Shown here: positions 47,792 through 59,195 of the stretch, piece after piece | Layout: every line of letters begins with the position of its first letter | Position numbering within the stretch: position 1 is the stretch's first letter | Assembly: GCF_010015445.1 (NCBI RefSeq) | Contig: NC_053123.1 | Location: 7,524,434 to 7,588,433 of the forward strand | Length of the DNA stretch: 64,000 bases | Reading direction: 5' to 3' | DNA from: Perca fluviatilis | Lineage: Eukaryota > Chordata > Actinopteri > Perciformes > Percidae | Made by a program: the position numbers and the translations under genes | The notes under the pieces: model-generated | The model's database searches: none | Seen by the model: the letters and a program-made list of their open reading frames with translations, nothing else | Told to the model about the DNA's origin: nothing

Positions 47792-48854
47792 AGGTACACT
47801 GTGGAGGAATTTCTTAACCTGACTCCGCCAGATGGATTGCTTCGCATTTGCTCGGCATATCCATCTGGGAACTTTCCGTTGGAGCACTTTTGGGAAAGGG
47901 CGAAAATACTGGTTAGCTGATTGGATAAACCATCTATCAACACCTATGTTGGCGATAGACGGGCCAAAACAACCAATCAGATCAAACTCTTGCCGAAACC
48001 AGTCAGGAGAAGAGCAAAAACATCTTTTCCTCCGAGAAAAGCCTCCAGTGCCGTTTTTTGCTCTTCTTTCAATGAAGGAATACTTTCTAATTCAGATAAA
48101 ACTTGCGCGATAGCTACGCTCATCTCATCCGTGGAAGCTGCCATGTTGTTAGACTGAACAGTCGCTCCTCATTGCGTCACACCTAAACCCACCTGGAAAC
48201 CAACGCTGATTGGTCGGTCGTTTGGCTCCAAATTTTCTCTATCTCAAGATGCCAAACTGATCTGCGAGTGGAAAACTGGAGCTCGTGAGATCAGGACGGT
48301 CTCACAAGGCTAGGAATTTCTCCCATCTAGCGGTGAAATTGTATTATGCATTCAAACGAATAGTGCTCTCTAGCATCTCGCTTTTTGAAATGCGTGTTGC
48401 AACTACGGTAGCCGTTATGTACCAAGAAGCTATGACAACATGGCTTTTTTGGCGATGAGGATTCCTTCTCCTGTGGCTCGGCATGAGTCTGATCCTCCAT
48501 TATGAACTAAAGTGCAGTGCAGGCTTTCAAATTTGCCGGGGCAGTGACAAGCGCCTCTCACTGATCTACTGCTTTTCAGCTGGTTTCAGTCACGTGATGC
48601 TGGCTCTGAACCAAAACACGTTGTGGATTAGCTAGACAGGTAGGCTAGTACTTTATGTCCCTCTCAGCAATTATAGTTTTTCAAAATGGTGGAACGACAT
48701 GGAAGCCTCCTTGGACTTGCCCGTCCAATGTAAATACAGATAAGAAATTCTTCAGATCATTGGCAGAGGTAATTTTACACCAATGAGGACATATTTATAA
48801 ATGAAGACATTGATTTTAGCTAATAAAATACATAAAACACTACACAGTGTACCT
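47792..48854. mobile_element. TTAA-flanked MITE split by a second element
   Basis: The left AGGTACACTGTG and right CACAGTGTACCT are exact inverted ends with TTAA outside (47788-47791, 48855-48858). The sequence GGAATTTCT near 47806 resumes at 48313 as GGAATTTCTCCC, which marks the inserted element between. Confidence 0.88.
47815..48312. mobile_element. Nested element with 8-9 bp duplication
   Basis: About 498 bp start TAACCTGACTCCGCCAGATG and end GGTCTCACAAGGCTA, flanked by GGAATTTCT on both sides (47806-47814, 48313-48321). The ends are only weakly inverted (TAACCT versus TAGCCT). The duplication length suits a hAT-like insertion. The open frames here (47832-48113, 47921-48157) have no known family. 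Confidence 0.75.
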
Positions 48855-48974
48855 TTAAACAACAGGTGAAATTACCCCTTCTATCAGAAAAGAAGCCACC
48901 TCTTACTAGAAAAGGGAGGCCTTGCAGGTGGACACGACTACTGTAAAGATCACACATGTTGGAGAAAACCAAGG

Positions 48975-49140
48975 CTGTAGTCAAGACCACCTTTGTCGAG
49001 TCCAAGACCAGTCCAAGAGTAGGACTAGTCGAGACCGATACAAGACTAAGTCCAAAGAGGTTCTAGTCCAAGTCAAGACCGAGTCCAAATGAGAGACAGT
49101 CAAGACCAAGGCAGAAAAAAAGAATCCTCTTCAAGACCAC
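48975..49140 (+). repeat. Degenerate CAAGACCGAGTCC-type repeat
   Basis: Words such as TCAAGACC, GAGTCCAAGACCAG and GTCCAAGTCAAGACCGAGTC recur irregularly, as in the end of a dispersed fish DNA element. No ends were defined. Confidence 0.6.
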
Positions 49141-50899
49141 TCACTTACCTGTTCATAATTTATGTGATGTGAGAGACAGTATATCAACTATTTACAATGA
49201 TAATTTAGCATTATTACTTTTAATGATCAAAAAGTAAGTGCAGAGTAACACACTATAGGATCAAACTAGGCTATAGTATTTACTTTAAATAGAGCCATTT
49301 CACTTAAAGTTGAAGTGCAACTTCACATGTTTTGTCTTTTTATTCTGGTTTTTGTTTATGACTGTGAAGTCAACAGTGAAGAGTTTGTTAATGCAATTAA
49401 AGAAAGCAGTCGGTTAACCATTATCAAAGAATGCTGCTCTCTCACTGGACTTGAAAATGCGTATTGTTTAGTTCTATATGATGAAATGTATAATACATGT
49501 AGAAAGACTACGGTAGACAGACACAACATATAGGTTTTCTCTGTTGACTGTTCATCAGCATTACCTGTTTCATGTGCAGTATACTCCCTCTCTGTGTATA
49601 TGCCAACTTTATTTGGCGAACAGCACTCCAAAGAAAATTAATTACCTATTTCTTCTTCTAAGGTTGCTTGTATTTCTCTGAAGGAGGCCACTGTAAGATA
49701 AGCGACAGACCACTATTACAGCTCTTCAGTTAAAAAAACTAACTACAGGTCACTAAACACACATATTACTGAATGATGATGACAAATTGAAATGAAGAAA
49801 TACCTTTTGTATAAAATTGCTATTTCCAAAAAAATACTTTCCCATTCAAGAGAAAAGGCTGTGCTTTCGGGAGGAACAAAAGATGAACCTCAATCTCCTC
49901 CAGTTGTCTTATTGTGAAATCTCAATGACTTAGAAAACCTGCTAGCAAAAATATGTTTTAATTTAACTAACTGCAAAAAAGGTCAGACATAACCTCCAAC
50001 ATTTAGATATTGTTGTCACATTAGTGGCTGTAGAAAAATAATGCGAAGTGTTTATCACTCTTGCCTTCTACCTTTTTTACCTTTTTATGATGGTACAGCA
50101 ATGACTTTGCTCCTGAAAGAAGACAGCCATTATTTGCACAGCTCAACAAGGTCACTTGTGCAGAAACACAACCATTTTAAGTTCTTAAACAAACAACCAG
50201 TGCTGTTGTTTACCTGGCGAGGACCGTCTTTCCTAAAAGGGGCATGTACCACCTCTGTTGTTTTTATCTAGCTCCTCTTTGTCCCCATCTCTTTTGACTC
50301 GAAAGGAGACTCCTGATTCAACCCAGCTGGCGTGGGGAGATTATTTGTTATCATCACTTACATCCTCAGCATCAGTCTCTGCTGGGTTATATGCTACAAG
50401 ATCCAAAAACATTGTGTAGCCTTGTAATTTCAATCCACCTGATGGCCATCTATCGGTTTTGAGGCATTGACAAACTTCGAATGTGATATATACCTACGAC
50501 ACCTACGAAGTAGTTTGGTGAAACTGTTGGTTCACCGTTCGAAATGAACGCGCTAAATTAAATGGAAATCAAATCTGAACAACTTAATTACAACATTGAG
50601 TGTAGTCCTTCAGTGCCTCGTCCGCTGGACACCACAGGACGGTGACTGTAACACGCAAGCAGTAAGAAGTAAAGTGCACTGCCCCTCTGAACTGATTTTG
50701 TTTCACATTTCGCGATCACCTCACATCCCGTTCGCTATTCAACTCGCTACTTCGGGCTGCGACCGACGGTACACATGAAATATCATTTGTTCGTGAACAT
50801 CTTGATATTGATTTGTGGACAATGTCATGGCTGGATAGCTAGCTAGTCTTCTTGTTAAATATACCGTCAAATTATATTTACTGATTCACTGCTATAATT
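49141..50899. other. No gene recognised
   Basis: No supported frame, TIR pair or tandem repeat. The paired + and - frames around 49315-49631 look random. Confidence 0.5.
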
Positions 50900-51170
50900 A
50901 TTATGAGTCATTTTTGTATATCTGTGCGTCTCTCCCCCTCCCCAACATATCAAGGCCATTGGCCGCTTACCAAGATCCAGGCTCTGTCTGAGGATTCTGC
51001 CTGTGAAAAGGAAGTTTTTCCTCATCACTGTCACATCAAATGCATGCTCTTGGGGGGAATTTTTGGGTCTTTTAAATTACAGTGTGGTCTAGACTTACAT
51101 CCTGAGATATCTTCTGTTATGATTTGACACTATAAATAATATTAAATTGAATTGAATTGATTGTCAACAA
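50900..51170 (+). repeat. LINE/SINE-type 3' tail fragment
   Basis: GAGGATTCTGCCTGTGAAAA, then GGAAGTTTTTCC, TGATTTGACACTATAAATAA and an AATTGAATTGAATTGA tail resemble the 3' end of a fish non-LTR element. No coding part remains. Confidence 0.55.
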
Positions 51171-52829
51171 TACACAATGTCTTTGAATCGTGCTAGCATA
51201 ATGTTAGCTTTCTGGCTCATAGCTGAGCGGACTAGAAATATCTCCCGTTGCCAAGACGTATCTAAGGTTTTTCCTATTTACTAGAGTAGTGAACAAGGTT
51301 TCCATTGCATAAGAACCTTATGCGATGGTGATTTATAATTTTTCCACGTATTAGAACCACTTCTACATCACTTGGTAGAGGCAACCAATTCTGGGCTCCC
51401 CGTCGTCCTCAATGAGCACCTCGTCAGGCATTATCCCCTACCTATATCTCAAATGTTCTGAATCTTGAATTTTGTTCCAACATTTCTGCTAAATGTTTAG
51501 CGTCCGTGCTTTTCAATATGGACAAGGCAAATTAACCACCTATAGTTTCTGCATCACATAGCTGAATACACTACTTCCATGTCACACTATCACATCCTCA
51601 TATTCTAAAGCGGAAGTAGTGTATTCACCGGCAAAGCAAGGGTTGTTTAGAACACATGGAACATAAGCATGAGCAGCAGTGAGGTGGCTGATGTTGCAGG
51701 AGTGGTTTTGTGGTTTTGGCACATTTTTTTGCTGTGACTCTGGGTCACAATTGAATCCATCATAACTGCTGTGAAGTCACGCTGACCGCAGCTGCCATCC
51801 TCCACAAAGGAGAAAGCTTCAAACCTTCCAAAGGCACCTTTCAAGTGTACTGGGGATGTGGAAAGTCATTGGAGTCATTTAAAGAAAATATATGTACAAA
51901 TGTCCCCTTTTTCTTGACAGAAAAAAAGAATATACAGACTATCTAGATATAAAGAATATAGCTTGATCTCTTTCAGGCATAGCTAAGCTGTTACCAGTTA
52001 TAATATGTCTAAATGTTCTAGGGGAACATATGGCCCTCTTTGTAAGTGTCTATATGAGAGAATTACTGTGTGCATGGCATGGAAGGGGGATTCGCCGCAT
52101 GCATGTTCAGTTGTTTGAGCTGTTAGAGCTATGGGATATTGTACAAGAATGTGTGTTTTTGTAATGCAAGTGCTGTACATCTGCTCTGATTTAGGGGCTG
52201 CATGTTTGAATGTATGATCATCGTTAACATGCATGCATATTTTATCTTTTGTTAATCCTTTTTGAAGTCCGCCTAAGTACATTTCATCATAGTAATAATC
52301 TAAGTAAGCAAAAAGGCAGTAGTGTGGTGTTGCTATACTGTCGCAGAACCTTTCGGAGAGGAGGCTGGGGTGGATGCTTGAACAAGCAAAGTGTGTTGGT
52401 GCAAGACCAGACATGAACCTCTGGTGGCAGACATTGTTGTGAAACAATCCCATTACGATTATTTTGTGGTTTGAATCCTATCACCTACTAGCTTGACCTC
52501 TGTGAGTTGACCCAGAAAGCAGCTACGAGTGCTCGGAGAACAATGGGACTTTAAGCAGGGATCAGTTCACAGTGTTCTACAGGTTTAATGAGACACACAA
52601 GGATATATACATTTTCTAACAATCGCTCCATTCACTTTGATGACGTGAGAGTAGTAAGATAAAGAAAAGGGGCACCAGAGGAAGGGAGGATTGGTTTAAG
52701 GTTGGTTAACGCAGATAAATCTTCAAGACGGAAAACAGTGTTACAATTTATGATTCAAATTAAAACAGATGAGAGCGGCGTTGTTCAGAGATTGTACAGA
52801 ATGGAATGTAACAGATTCACTGCAGACAT
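51171..52829. other. No gene recognised; one long hairpin
   Basis: It contains the 16-bp inverted repeat at 51563-51627. Frames on the minus strand (up to 151 codons at 51998-52453) have no recognised family. Confidence 0.5.
51563..51627. repeat. 16-bp perfect inverted repeat, 33-bp loop
   Basis: TGAATACACTACTTCC (51563-51578) pairs exactly with GGAAGTAGTGTATTCA (51612-51627). No target duplication was seen, so it is probably a small foldback remnant. Confidence 0.8.
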
Positions 52830-53075
52830 TGTCCTCTTTTAGCCACTTCTTTTTGACATTTTGACTTGTCATAGTAGGAAAAGCACAGGTGTTAGTGATA
52901 ACATTACGATTGGTTCTGTTATATTCAAGCGTGAGGGACAGTGAGTCAGCATGCACAATACCAGGACCCTGAAACTGAAGCTGCGAAATGGAATTCCTCC
53001 ATCATTAATCCTATTATTTACACCTGTGCTTTTTCCTCGGTGACATGTCAAAATATTGTCTTTTTTATTACTACC
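52830..53075. mobile_element. Second copy of the CATAGTAGGAAAAGCACAG MITE
   Basis: The left CATAGTAGGAAAAGCACAGG (52869) and right ACACCTGTGCTTTTTCC (near 53021) are inverted and flanked by GACNTGTC/GACATGTC words. It is the same family as 23001-23228, with decayed outer ends. A TTAA MITE follows at once. Confidence 0.7.
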
Positions 53076-53085
53076 CTAACCTTAA

Positions 53086-53322
53086 ATAACAGTTGGTAAC
53101 TTTTATAACAAACTGTATTTTGCTCAAACTGTCCTGACAGTACTATGAATCAGATAATCTGTGAAGAAAATCCTCTTCATCTGCCTCCTCCTGGTGCTCC
53201 TAATAGCATAAAGCATGGGATTTCTTTTCATTATCTGTGTAACATGCTACTGTCAGGATATAGTGACAGTTTCAGCAAATATGAAAAAAAGTAATTTTTT
53301 ATAAAAGTTTCCCACTGAACCT
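53086..53322. mobile_element. Putative TTAA-flanked MITE (237 bp)
   Basis: The left ATAACAGTTGGTAACTTTTA and the reverse complement of the right, AGGTTCAGTGGGAAACTTTT, share CAGT-GG and AACTTTTATAA. TTAA lies at 53082-53085 and 53323-53326. The left end is altered, so the call is tentative. Confidence 0.55.
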
Positions 53323-53326
53323 TTAA

Positions 53327-54435
53327 CCTAACCTAACCTATCCAGACTTCAATCATAGAGATGGTAGATCAAGAAACGTTCATATAGTATGAGTCGTTTT
53401 TGGAACAGTGATCTGAGTCATTTTTAAAAACACAGACAAGAGACCTATTTTGTCCTTGAGGTTTGAGGATTTGTTGGTATGCTGTCATATTAGTATGAAA
53501 TATACAGCTTCAGACTAAAAATTGGATTCAGTTTTATTACCATAATAACGGCTACGCCAGCTAACATTAACGCCTTTTGGAAAAGTCTGCTTTTTATCAG
53601 CATTTAGAGCCACCTTCTAGCATGTGCACACACAAGCACGTATAGTATACATCCTCAGTCATCTTTCCTGGTAAAATAAAGAAGATTTTGGTGAGATGTC
53701 AATACTCAACGTTTGAGTGACCGTGGTTGTGTGTATCCTGACTAAAAGAGGCAACCAATGCCAGTCTATAAAAAAAGAGCAAGGTAAATACAATATTATA
53801 AACAAGATCAAAATTCTCATCCACACACTTAGAGCTGGTTAGGTTTTTACCAAGCGTTCATGTTCATGTCCTTAAAAACATATGGAGGACCTAAAAATAC
53901 TTTTCAGTGGATTTTAAAGAGAGGTTTATGTTGTTATAATAATTAGGAAATCCTTTTGCAAAAGGTGTAACGCAGTTTGAGATTGAATCATGCTAATAAA
54001 ACATAATAGGTTACTGTAATTACCCAAGTTGTCCCAGAATTGATAATTTTTCTGTGGGTGTCCCAGTAAAAAGGAATCTTTTCACTGCACCTGCCAAGGG
54101 CTGCCAAGAAAAGTAACAATTACTGTCAGGGGGAGGATCCACTCCATCATAATGGTGTTGTAGAGATGCCACCCAATAGGGAAAAAAAGTACTGCTTTGT
54201 CACAGGCATTACTGTGGCTCAGAAGTTGGATTATTTCTGAGGCACATTATACAGGTACAGATAGAAGGTTTTCTGGACACTAAATGTATGTAGGTTTTTG
54301 AAGCAAGTCCACCATAAACTTACCTGCATTTACTACTATTTCTCCTGAGCACATTTAATACCAAACATGACATTATATGTCATACAAAAAAGTGAAAGAT
54401 AGAGTATACTGGCCATCAAAACTACAACTCATACA
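53327..54435. other. No gene recognised
   Basis: Unique-looking sequence beginning with a short CCTAACCTAACC run. No supported frame. Confidence 0.5.
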
Positions 54436-55167
54436 CCCGTTTCCCTCATTATCACAGGGCATTGTTATCCACACAAATAACACAGTTTTACACTTTGAAA
54501 ATACGTGCAATGTGTACGCTAAAGTAAAATTGTGCATACAGTAGATACGTGGAGCGCTCCAATTACAGTAATGGAGACCGGTGCGTTTATAGTATAAAGA
54601 GACGTGGGACTGCATAAGGAGGTTGGTTGGGGTGGTGGATGGGTAAAACACAGGACTTTTTTGTGACTTTCTTGTTTTTGTTTTTTTTGTTAAGCCTTCC
54701 CCAATGTTTCTTCCCTGAACCCAACCGTTTATTAGTGTGTTTTTGTGACTTTCTTGTTTTTGTTTTTTTTGTTAAGCCTTCCCCAATATTTGTTCCCTAA
54801 ACCCAATCGTTTATTAGTGTGTTTTTGTGACTTTCTTGTTTTTGTTTTTTTTATTAAGCCTTCCCCAATGTTTCTTCCCTAAACCCAACCGTTTATTAGT
54901 GTGTTTTTGTGACTTTCTTGTGTTACTAAAGCCTTTCCCTGCATTCTTTTCCTAAACCCAACCATTTTTTATTTTTTTTTTGTGTGACGCTGTTCTCGCG
55001 ATAACACACAACGTGGCGACGCGAGCCGCATGCATATAAAACGCACCGGTCTCCCTTACTTCAATTGGAGCGCTCCACGTATATAATGCACGAACAATTT
55101 TACTTTGGCGTACACATTGCATGTTTGTAAACCCGTGTTATTTGTACGCTTTTGAGTGAGACCGGGT
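54436..55167. mobile_element. Foldback element with tandem repeats in its loop
   Basis: The left arm (about 54470-54600) and right arm (about 55035-55165) are inverted: GTGCAATGTGTACGCTAAAG faces GCAATGTGTACGCCAAAG, and TACGTGGAGCGCTCCAATT is shared exactly, followed by GAGACCGGTGCGTTT. The right terminus ends GAGTGAGACCGGG; the left terminus is less clear. The loop holds four 82-bp repeats. Confidence 0.8.
54661..54975 (+). repeat. 82-bp tandem repeat, nearly four copies
   Basis: TTGTGACTTTCTTG recurs at 54661, 54743, 54825 and 54907, exactly 82 bases apart. Each copy continues through a T-run, AAGCCTTCCCCAA and AACCCAACCGTTTATTAGTG. The last copy is diverged and incomplete. Confidence 0.92.
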
Positions 55168-58100
55168 TGGTTTTTAAGACAGTTGACCTGTTTTGCTCTG
55201 CAGCGAATACATCCTAAGAATTTAACCTGATAGCCATAAGGGAGGGAGAGAAATGGATGGCAATGGAGAGAGAAAAGGAGTGAGACAGCGTGTTTTCCAT
55301 CAGAGTCAACCTTGCCAGGCAATTTGGGCCCCCATTTCAGAGGACTAATGGGAGATGGACAGTGATGGACAGCACGTGTGGGTTACTTATTAATCTGGGA
55401 GAGGCAATTGGAGAACCTTTATCGACCTGCAGTAAATTAAATAAGGCCTATCCTGAAATGGCATTATTCTCCCTCAACTCTCCCTCTGCTCCTCTGTCCT
55501 CTCTTGACCCGCTGCAAGGGATTACAGAAAATAAAATGGGAAAATGTAGACACTGTGAAATGATGATGGATATTGACCACACGTACAGTAAAAGGTAGTG
55601 TTGGAGAGTTAATGCATAGAGATTAATCATTCAATAATGAAGGAGAGTTCAAAGGGTTTGTGGAAAAATTTATAAAAAATGCTCAATGCTTTTATGTTTT
55701 TACAAAGTAAGAGGGTTTAGGTTAGGAATGTTTATGGTCTTGTACCTACGGTAAATGGAGTTTTGAATTACATATTCCTGTCATGAACCTTAACAGAAAT
55801 TGTGTCACATTCCCCAGTGATAAACTATAATTAGTAATTGCATTCAGTTGGTTGTTGAATGCTGTTTATTACATAAACAAGGCTGTCAGGCATTTTATGA
55901 TTCAATTAGGATCCAACCTCGGTGTGCTTAAGATGCCTAATGAGCAACAAAGTTTCAACAGAGAGCTATTGTAACAGGTCCTGGGCGTGAGGCCTGTGGT
56001 CAGATTAAAATGTTCTGAAAAGAACAGGAAAATTATGAGACTGGCAACAGGTATTGTGTTTCCTTCTCTTGCTTCTGCCTGACTTTATTTTACACATAAA
56101 CATTTCACATTCCTTCTCATAGGAATATCATCAAGTAAGTTCCCATAATCACCACATAACTTGAATTCAGTTTCCCAAATAAACATAATTTTAAGAATCC
56201 ATGTGTTCTGGTTAGGGTTAGTGTGTAGCCGGCCTTAATGTGACCACACATTGCTGGGCATCACACTATTTTTTGTCATGCATACAAGCACTTGAGAAAC
56301 ACCAACCCCCATGCTCACAGCGTCACAATGGCAGCTCAGTGCCCTAGAAAAAAATCGCTCACCCAAGTATTTTTATAACCCATAATTGCTTCAACTTTTT
56401 TTTTATAATTGGTTGATGTCTTTGCTTCATTTTTTTTCAGCAACATGGGTGCTAATCTTTCATTTGAGCCATTTATGGATAGACCTCTCAGAGGTTTCAT
56501 CTCGTTACTTCACCAAATGAACCAGATATGAGAATACGCCTGTGAAGAGGACTGAGAAAATAGCCCTGCAGAAGTCACCTTGTGTCCAATAATAGCCTCA
56601 GCTCTGTTGTACATCCATCAGTCTATTGTCAGTTATTTAGGACAACTTTACCCTAAAGTCTTCAGAAGACCTAAAGGTATCGGATACTTTGGCACTGGCC
56701 CTTTCTTTCCCCTCTCCCATATGAAAACTCATTCTCTACGAAATGACTTACTGTATTTCAAAAATACTGTGCAGAACTGAATACATGTTCCACTCTGTAA
56801 CTAGTTATTAGCTAACAGGGCAGATAATGTTATTGCTCTTTTTGTACCACATTATGCTAAAGAGGAAGGAGATGGTGCCCACTAGGTTGGAGGGTAATTA
56901 GTCTTGATGATCATCACACACTCCAGTCTTTAGACAGCTAGGAATGGGGAGGTCAAGTGACATAGTATGGGCAAATAATGTTATCACTGCATCAGTGAAG
57001 GAAACATAAATGGAATAAAGGATCAATAAGGAAAAGTACTATATCTTCTTGTTTGATAATATTAATATTATATATATGTGTGTATATATTTATTATGCAT
57101 TTTACCAAAGGTCTGTCAGCTTTATGATTAGGAGAACAGGCTACTTAATATGAAGTTAACCAGGATGACTTTGAGCTAGAAGTTAGAAACCACATTTTTA
57201 CAATATTTCAGGAACTAAGATTATATCAAATTTTAATCAAATTAGTTGATAAAAGGGAATCATCTGCATAGATGTGTATCAGGTTCCTGCTTCTTCTTGT
57301 TGACAGATCATAACTCCTAGTTTCAGTGTATGATTGGATCTAGGGATGCCAATGTCAGTCCGCCAGATATTCGTGGTCCCCAGAGGATGAGTCTTACTCA
57401 CTTTGGTTAGCCCCTGTCTTTTCCTCTAGCAATTACAGCCTTACAGGACTGCTTGCATGGCTGTATACTCTTAGTATGTCCCACTATAAAACAAGACTTA
57501 CAAATAAAGTTAACAGTAGTAACTCTAGTTATATGAGCAAAGGGGACACTCTCTAACAGGCTGTATACACCCCTACAGAGCAGCTTGTTAAAATGTATGC
57601 ATTCGTTGGCCAATCAGGGTATAGATGATGAGGTTAGAAGGCTCTGTCCATGCTCATATGTCTAGCACTTATATAGTGAAACCATTATTCTACATTCTGT
57701 CACATAGCCTTTGCCTTCTAATTTTCTAAGATTACAGGGGGGAAAAGCCAGATGCTTGTACTTGCTTGCTTGCTGAAATAGGCCTATGGCCTTAAGTCAC
57801 ACAAAAAAAATGCAAGCAATTTTCTAAAGTGGATGCTGGGTCAGGGTGGATGGGTCCATAATCATTGGCCACACTAAAGTACATGCAAATTTGTGCTCCT
57901 CAGGGAGCAGTGGTCAAGCCTATAGAAGTCATTAGAAGGTGATGCTTGCGTGAGATACAACGGAAAGCAGCATAACATTCGAAGCACCTCTAATGCTTTC
58001 TAATTTGGTAATAGATTTTCATTAGGTCTGAGGAGTTGATAATGTTTGCATTATGACACTAATATTTCACTGCCTAGGTTTCAGGACCAGTTATAATTCT

Positions 58101-58494
58101 AGTGTATGAATGGGTAATATCACGATGACAGGGCACCATCTTGTTCAGACTTGAGAAAATAAGGTCAGCATTTGGTCAAGTGGTTCCAAAGACCCTTTAG
58201 AGAATTAGGGAGCAATTATGGAAAGAGAGAAGTTCTGCTGTCGAAGGTGATATACACCCTGTTGCTTCAAAAAGTTGAGTGGTGATATGGAGAGGTTACT
58301 GAAAAATGGTTTTATTTAGTATGGAAAGATTTATGAGGAAAGATGAGCAGATATTGAAGGCAACTGCCCCCATCAGCATTGTCATTACCGCAAACAAACT
58401 CCTCTGGGTGTGAAGGCCTACTCAACTGGTTGCTCAATGGATCCATTACCAGGGCATTAAGTATACAAGATGAGAAGAGTGGAATGCATGGGGT

Positions 58495-58495
<1 letters not shown>

Positions 58496-58525
<30 letters not shown>
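58496..58525 (+). repeat. (GT)n microsatellite
   Basis: About 13 GT units, with minor interruptions at the edges. Confidence 0.9.
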
Positions 58526-59124
58526 CATGTGTGCCATTATGTGTCTTTGTGAGATCTGTTTCTATGTATTGGTTAGTATACTGTATATTATAATATATGT
58601 GTTGGCTAGCTTCTTATGACACATCTTTGGTCATCAGCAAACCTGCCCTATCCCAGAGCTTTGTCACATTCCCCAGTGATAAACACTGGGGAAAGGTCAC
58701 TATTAGCCATTCACACGCAGAATATGCACGTACACGCACAAAGTCCCACATGTACTTTTATGGATACAAATGTGTGAATGTATTCACACATACACACACA
58801 TACTTTCAAAGGGGATGACACACAAGCCAAGGTCCTTTATGGTGTCTGCCTAATGGAACAAACATTTTCTTAAGTACCTTGTTGCACCGTCTGCATTATT
58901 TTCACAGTAATTGCTTCCATAATCTGAAGGTTAGAATTTGCAACCTTTAGGGTAGTGTAAATAATGGGGTAATGATAATAGTATTTTATCTCTGCAAATG
59001 AACAAGTGTGTGGATTTAATGAAAACCAGTGTTATATTTGGCATTAATGTTTTGCAGATTTGATCTTTTTTTTTCCATTCTCATCTCTTCTTTGTCCAAT
59101 ATAAGTACACTTTGACATTATGAA

Positions 59125-59195
59125 AACCATAAGTGGACGCTTTTATCCACAGTGACTTATTGTGCAGTGCTCTTATCTATTTATCTTGCCATGCA
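59125..59195 (+). repeat. L2/V-SINE-like tail fragment
   Basis: GGACGCTTTTATCCACAGTG followed by ACTTAT resembles the GCTTTTATCCAAAGCGACTTA word in tails of fish L2-type elements. Only this short scrap is recognisable. Confidence 0.4.

Noticed and set aside
51998..52453. 151-codon minus-strand frame
   Set aside because: No motif, signal or family was recognised. Comparable chance frames occur throughout the window.
54661..54975. CRISPR-like spaced repeats
   Set aside because: The repeats are contiguous 82-bp units with no unique spacers, within a foldback element of a vertebrate genome.
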